Assembly: GCA_905221605.1 (NCBI GenBank)
Contig: CAJNDS010000912.1
Coordinates: 1-30,000 of the forward strand
Direction: 5' to 3'
From: Symbiodinium natans
Lineage: Eukaryota > Sar > Dinophyceae > Suessiales > Symbiodiniaceae
Length of the DNA stretch: 30,000 nt
The translations under genes and the position numbers were made by a program. Below the pieces are notes generated by a model. The model had not been told where the DNA came from. It ran no database searches and saw only the letters and a list, made by a program, of their open reading frames with translations. How positions within the stretch are numbered: position 1 is the first letter of the stretch; every line of letters starts with the position of its first letter. Below are positions 26,405-30,000 of the stretch, piece by piece.

Positions 26405-28302
26405 TTAGAAGGGCAGAGACTTGCCTGTGTGCCGATCTATGACAGTGCTGATGTGGGACAGGTCAATGGGTCCACGCGTCAGCAGTACTCCATTCTTCGC
26501 CCGACGCACTTTGTGTCCACTGTCGATCAAAGACGGCAGGTGGATCCAGATTTCCACTGAGGAGTCCTCCCTGAATCCTGCAGTTTTGGTTGGTGACAAA
26601 GACATATGTATGTCACGTCTTTGCATTCTGCGCAGCTGAGAGGAGCGAATCTGGTGCCAGGCCCGCCAGCTCGTCCCGTGGACACCCCACTCCGGTGTTG
26701 TTGAGGAGGTCAGGACCTCATGCAGTTGATCGTCTTCCAGTGGGATGTCACGACCATGACCCTGTAAGGCTCTGATGTAGATTTCCCCGTCTTCCTCTGA
26801 GATCATCTGCTCCATGCGGACCTTCTGTGAGATTTCCAGTACTCGCTGTACTTCATGAACTGTCACTTCAGCCCGCCAGAATTGCCTGGAATTGAGAAGG
26901 CTTTTCAGATTGGCATAGCCAGCAGTGTCTAGCGAAATGCCATACTTCACTGGGTCATGTCTGAGAGCCTGTGTGAGGAGCTTGCCTATCATCTCTCGTC
27001 TGGTTTCGTGAGCGCCCCGTCCAGAGAGCCGATCAAGATTACCATCCAGATCTGCTAAACTCGGTGATTGCTGAGTTGCTGGCTGCCAGGCGTGCTCTCT
27101 TCTGCCTCCCTCTTGATGCTGTGGGACTTCTTGATGAAATGGATCCTGTAGATCTGTGCCTGTGGGATCCGCAGCTGGTGACCAAATCCCCCAGGATTCA
27201 TCACTATCATCTTCGGGCTGATGCAAGGAGGTCGGCAGAGCGCTTTGGTCAGAGGCCATTGCCTTGTTTCCTCTCCAAGGATGAGCTGCGGCCTGCCAGG
27301 TGGAGTTATCATCATCTTGAAAGGCAGCTGATTCCTTGGCAGGTTGGGAGGAGGATCTTGGTGGATTTCTGTATGAACTCGGCTCCTCCGGTCTTTCCCT
27401 CGCTACAAAGGCAGTGAGTCTGTGATGTGAAGCAACAGCGCCTCGAGCTGGACGTAGTCTTCCCTGAGAATGTACTGATCCGTTGCTTTGGAGCCACGGA
27501 GAGATCCTGCAGCCTGGTCGAACGACACTGCTAATTTGGCCGCAACTGCTCGTAGAGACTTGTTGCCTTCCTTCAAGATGGGAAACCATACATGCGTCAC
27601 ATATGACTCCGCCTTGCGCTCATGCCTGCCGGAATGGATGTAGACTCCTGGGTAGCCCTCGAAGTATTGTTCGCCTTGAGAGGAATCCTGGGACGGTTGC
27701 AACTTTCCTAAATACAGGATCGAGTAGAGCGATTCCAATTTGGTCCCATGATAGCCCACTCTGTCATCCGTGCCGGTGCGTCTCTGAACAACATCTCTTA
27801 GGGGGAAGCGCACCCAGTCTTCCTGCATGACAGGATCTCCCAACTTTGCAGTCAAGTCTGAGTTGCTCGGACCTTTACGCGTTCTCAGAAACGTGCGGAT
27901 AAATATTTTGGCCTCCTCCATGACATCCTTAGTCGGATCCAGTTGTTCACGCTCCTTGTGACGCTTGTTCCATGCATAGCGGCTCTGGACATGAGTGCTG
28001 GTGTTCCAGTCTGATGCCTGCCCACTGGCCCTCCGATCAAAATCAGGAACCAGAAAGGAAGTGGATTCAGCTTGTTCTGGAGTTCTTTCGGAGGAAACCT
28101 CCGCGGAGGAAACCTCCGCTCTCGGCAGGAAAGTGACAGGCTGTGAGGACGGAGCTGCCTTGGCCTTCTTGCCTCCTCTGTTGTGGTTCGGCTTACGCCG
28201 GGCCTGGCGCTGTGCATCCCGCCAGCTCAGTGGTTCCTTGCCTTGCTGCTCTCGCCTTCTATTTAAAGCCTCAAACTCATCATTCGTCAAATCACGCTCC
28301 AT
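26405..28302 (-). pseudogene. PARP-like/Tpt1 fusion gene, broken by a 58-bp deletion (copy 2)
   Basis: This is the copy-2 counterpart of the 651-aa gene. It starts at ATG 28302. A 58-bp deletion at 27405/27406 (bases equivalent to 21161-21218 in copy 1) shifts the frame after residue 299, and a stop follows at once. The first product would be 299 aa, carrying the PARP-like module alone. The Tpt1 part (about 27400 down to 26405) stays open in another frame, with every motif intact, but has no obvious start. The missing segment is not GT-AG bounded, so it is not a retained or lost standard intron. Residues that differ from copy 1 (about 11) avoid the motifs. A split into two products is possible; simple decay is likelier. 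Confidence 0.75.
28090..28117. repeat. Double hairpin in the coding frame (copy 2)
   Basis: The equivalent of 21903-21930. Both loops are AAA, which changes one Ala to Val in the encoded peptide. Confidence 0.85.
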
Positions 28303-28546
28303 TTTGAGGGCCTGATCCTATTGGCTTGAGAGAAGCTTCGGCATTGCAATGGGCCAATGAGCGAACTTCAACCAAGCAGCTGGTGGGTGTCCCTACAGAG
28401 GAGAAAGCTATTCTCAAATCCTCCAACCTGAAAGAGAACCCGGACAGGGAAGTAATATCTTAAGAAGGATGGAGTGGTTGCTGCTCAGAGGGTGAGGGAT
28501 TGCACTTGCTGTAATACTGACACGCGTAGGCCGCCGACCGTAGCAT

Positions 28547-28572
28547 GGAGGAAGCCTCCGGAGGAAGCCTCC
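28547..28572. repeat. Double hairpin between the 133-aa and broken fusion genes (copy 2)
   Basis: The equivalent of 22358-22383, unchanged, within a spacer that gained 2-nt insertions on either side. Confidence 0.85.
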
Positions 28573-28706
28573 CGAGCTATGCAATGCGAGTGCGCGCATT
28601 CAGGCTGGGCTATGATGCAGTGATAGCAGAGGCTTTTGACTCCCTGGTGCTGAAGACATCTCACACGAGGACTGATTCTAATACAGACTATCTAGGAAGC
28701 TATGTA

Positions 28707-29108
28707 CTAGTACGGATTCTGAGCAGGCCGCCGTTGTGCTCTTGGCCTCACACTGCTCGACGATGGTCCTAGTAGCATGACTCTGATGCCTTGGTAATGA
28801 AGAGTCCAGGTCAGGTAGTCCATCCGTTCAGAGAGAGATTGGGTGTCGGACAGACGATAGAGACGCTCGATGTGAGCTCCATAGATCTGTGCACTCTGAG
28901 CGAGCTGAGTCACCTCTGCGCTCAGTTGCCGGACTTGCCCATGTAGTCTGACCTGATCCCGTTGCATTTCCTCGATGAGGTGAGCTTGAGCATCTATAAG
29001 CTTCTGGGCTTTGCTTAGCGCAGTATCCAGCTCCCAAAGTGCCACTCGATCAGCCTCCGTGAAGATCCAGCCCTCTCTGGCATACATGCGTTCAGCTCGG
29101 TATGACAT
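28707..29108 (-). CDS. Hypothetical coiled-coil protein, 133 aa (copy 2)
   Basis: Same start, length and heptad pattern as in copy 1. Four residues differ (Cys to Tyr, Arg to Ser, Ala to Ser, Pro to Leu), none adding a helix breaker to the coiled-coil part. Probably functional if the gene is real. Confidence 0.6.
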   Translation of the reverse strand: MSYRAERMYAREGWIFTEADRVALWELDTALSKAQKLIDAQAHLIEEMQRDQVRLHGQVRQLSAEVTQLAQSAQIYGAHIERLYRLSDTQSLSERMDYLTWTLHYQGIRVMLLGPSSSSVRPRAQRRPAQNPY

Positions 29109-29296
29109 TGGCTCTCTACTAGCCAGCTATGGGATTGATTGCGCGAGCAAGAAAAGCTGCTGTGATAGGAGAGATACAGATGTTGCTGAGAGAGGAAGGC
29201 AAGCTGAGAGACAATTCGGCGCTTATTGAAGGCAATGCAGAAATTTTTTTTGCCTCTATGTGAAAGGATCTTCTCTAGCTGAAGGTGCTCTATGAG

Positions 29297-30000
29297 CTAG
29301 CTGCTGCCGGATGCCTGCTTTGCAAGCGACTTAGCTGTTGGACTACGCTGAACGCTCCCTGGCCTTAGTGAGCCTTCAATGGCTGCCCAGACTGCATTGT
29401 CCGTGAGTCCGGACAGGGCTTGATGGAACTTACCTTTGAGATGTTGGAGTTGGACCTGGATGTGAACTCGAACTGGGCCACCTGTCATCTTCTCGACGAT
29501 CGGACGTGAGGGCATGAGCCTGGAGATCAACTGTGGGTGCTGCGCAAGCTCCTCCAAGCACGTTTTGAGCAATTGAACGACGTCCTCTGCGGGGACTGCC
29601 CTTCGAGCAGTGTCATGCACCGTCTTGTCTTGCTCACTGCTCCACTGCTGGTAGACAAAGGCTGGAGCTTCGGTGTCCTTCACACGTACCACCCAACCCT
29701 CTTTCTCCGCATCCGCTAGCACTTCTTCTTTAGTCTGAATCTGCTCTACTCTTTCTAAGGTCTGCTCCAAGACCAATCTCATGGCTCGAGTTCTGAATGG
29801 AGTAGACAACTTCGAAGCGTCTTTGGACTTCTCCGCATAGATGTTCGGTAGAATGGACAGCTCACCGGTGGTCAGGTACATGACCCAGCTCAGTTCCTGC
29901 TGAAGTGTATTCAGCGAGTCCTCATGGTTGATGGACAGCCTGGTTAGGGACTGTAGGACTTTCTCACCACGACAACAACAACGACAACCACAACAACAAC
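29297..30000 (-). CDS. Hypothetical helical protein, 5' end off window (copy 2)
   Basis: The C-terminal 194 residues match copy 1 except for one Asp to Glu change. Going upstream, the frame remains open through the unit end (RGEKVLQSL) and then through TGT-type triplets to the window edge, giving a Cys-rich run that is a product of the repeat. The nearest in-frame ATG inside the unit is at 29881. The real start cannot be decided here. Confidence 0.5.
   Translation of the reverse strand, partial: CCCGCRCCCRGEKVLQSLTRLSINHEDSLNTLQQELSWVMYLTTGELSILPNIYAEKSKDASKLSTPFRTRAMRLVLEQTLERVEQIQTKEEVLADAEKEGWVVRVKDTEAPAFVYQQWSSEQDKTVHDTARRAVPAEDVVQLLKTCLEELAQHPQLISRLMPSRPIVEKMTGGPVRVHIQVQLQHLKGKFHQALSGLTDNAVWAAIEGSLRPGSVQRSPTAKSLAKQASGSS
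29974..30000. repeat. ACA/ACG triplet repeat at right edge
   Basis: AACAACAACGACAACC-type triplets run to the window end. Together with the triplet repeat at 17403-17530 they bracket the 6.2-kb array. Confidence 0.8.

Larger units (their letters stand above)
23779..29973. repeat. 6.2-kb tandem unit, copy 2 (about 6,195 bp)
   Basis: Copy 2 lies in the same orientation as copy 1 and is about 98-99% identical by eye. It differs by scattered substitutions, 1-2 nt spacer indels, and a 58-bp deletion at 27405/27406 that breaks the 651-aa gene. It ends in ACA/ACG triplets that run to the window edge, so a third copy further right cannot be excluded. Confidence 0.95.

Noticed and set aside
27390-27420. 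58-bp difference as a lost or spliced intron
   Set aside because: The segment lacks GT/GC-AG borders on the coding strand, is not a multiple of three, and in copy 1 reads as continuous protein.
26405-27589. Single 394-codon protein in copy 2
   Set aside because: Its first about 60 codons are an out-of-frame reading upstream of the 58-bp deletion. Only the part after the deletion corresponds to the fusion protein.
17532-29973. Retrotransposon or integrated virus
   Set aside because: No reverse transcriptase, integrase, transposase, polymerase or capsid motif was seen, and there are no long terminal repeats other than the tandem copies themselves.

Overview
This is eukaryotic nuclear DNA, most likely from a dinoflagellate. 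The evidence is indirect. A TTTAGGG-type telomere repeat lies inside the sequence. Short exon-like blocks begin directly after AG|G acceptors, and some end at GC rather than GT donors. Coding units occur as near-identical tandem copies. One protein combines an ADP-ribosyltransferase-like HGT/GVY module with a Tpt1/KptA module. No bacterial operon, rRNA, tRNA or CRISPR is visible, and the species cannot be fixed from this window alone.

Bases 1-17,530 are sparse and degenerate. They open with a 35-bp minisatellite (1-823, running off the left edge). Mostly non-coding DNA follows, sprinkled with decayed CCCTAAA/TTTAGGG words, one clean interstitial telomere array (8106-8168), and G or C homopolymers of 13-20 nt. 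Within it are a few coding-like islands: a minus-strand exon candidate at 4834-5011, a plus-strand island at about 5575-7024, an open block at 12110-12460 and a weak exon candidate at 14446-14547. One acidic mini-exon with the consensus GTGFV-DLPLTDDEEE is found three times (9354, 12527, 17137), with unrelated flanks.

Bases 17,403-17,530 are a CTA/CCA triplet repeat. From 17,532 to about 29,973 lies a head-to-tail duplication of a 6.2-kb unit (copy 1 17532-23778, copy 2 23779-29973), roughly 98-99% identical by eye. The two ends of the array carry the same 11-bp word and sit in triplet-repeat DNA. Each unit has five minus-strand reading frames in the order: helical protein of about 236 aa (open at the window edge in copy 2), 133-aa coiled-coil protein, 651-aa double ADP-ribosyltransferase-fold protein, 184-aa protein, 95-aa frame. 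About 1 kb at the unit's left end carries only weak plus-strand frames but is unusually conserved.

The spacers between these frames carry a compact hairpin, GGAGG-NAN-CCTCC, singly or as adjacent pairs. One pair lies in frame inside the 651-aa gene. I saw no exact copy outside the array.

The centrepiece is the 651-aa protein. Residues about 180-295 look like a PARP-type fold with H185, Y221 and Q276 in place of the usual Glu. Residues about 445-651 are a Tpt1/KptA RNA 2'-phosphotransferase with the conserved Arg-His, RA-QGH, HGT and GxR motifs. In copy 2 a 58-bp deletion between the two modules shifts the frame. How the five products work together is unknown; co-orientation and co-duplication are the only links seen.
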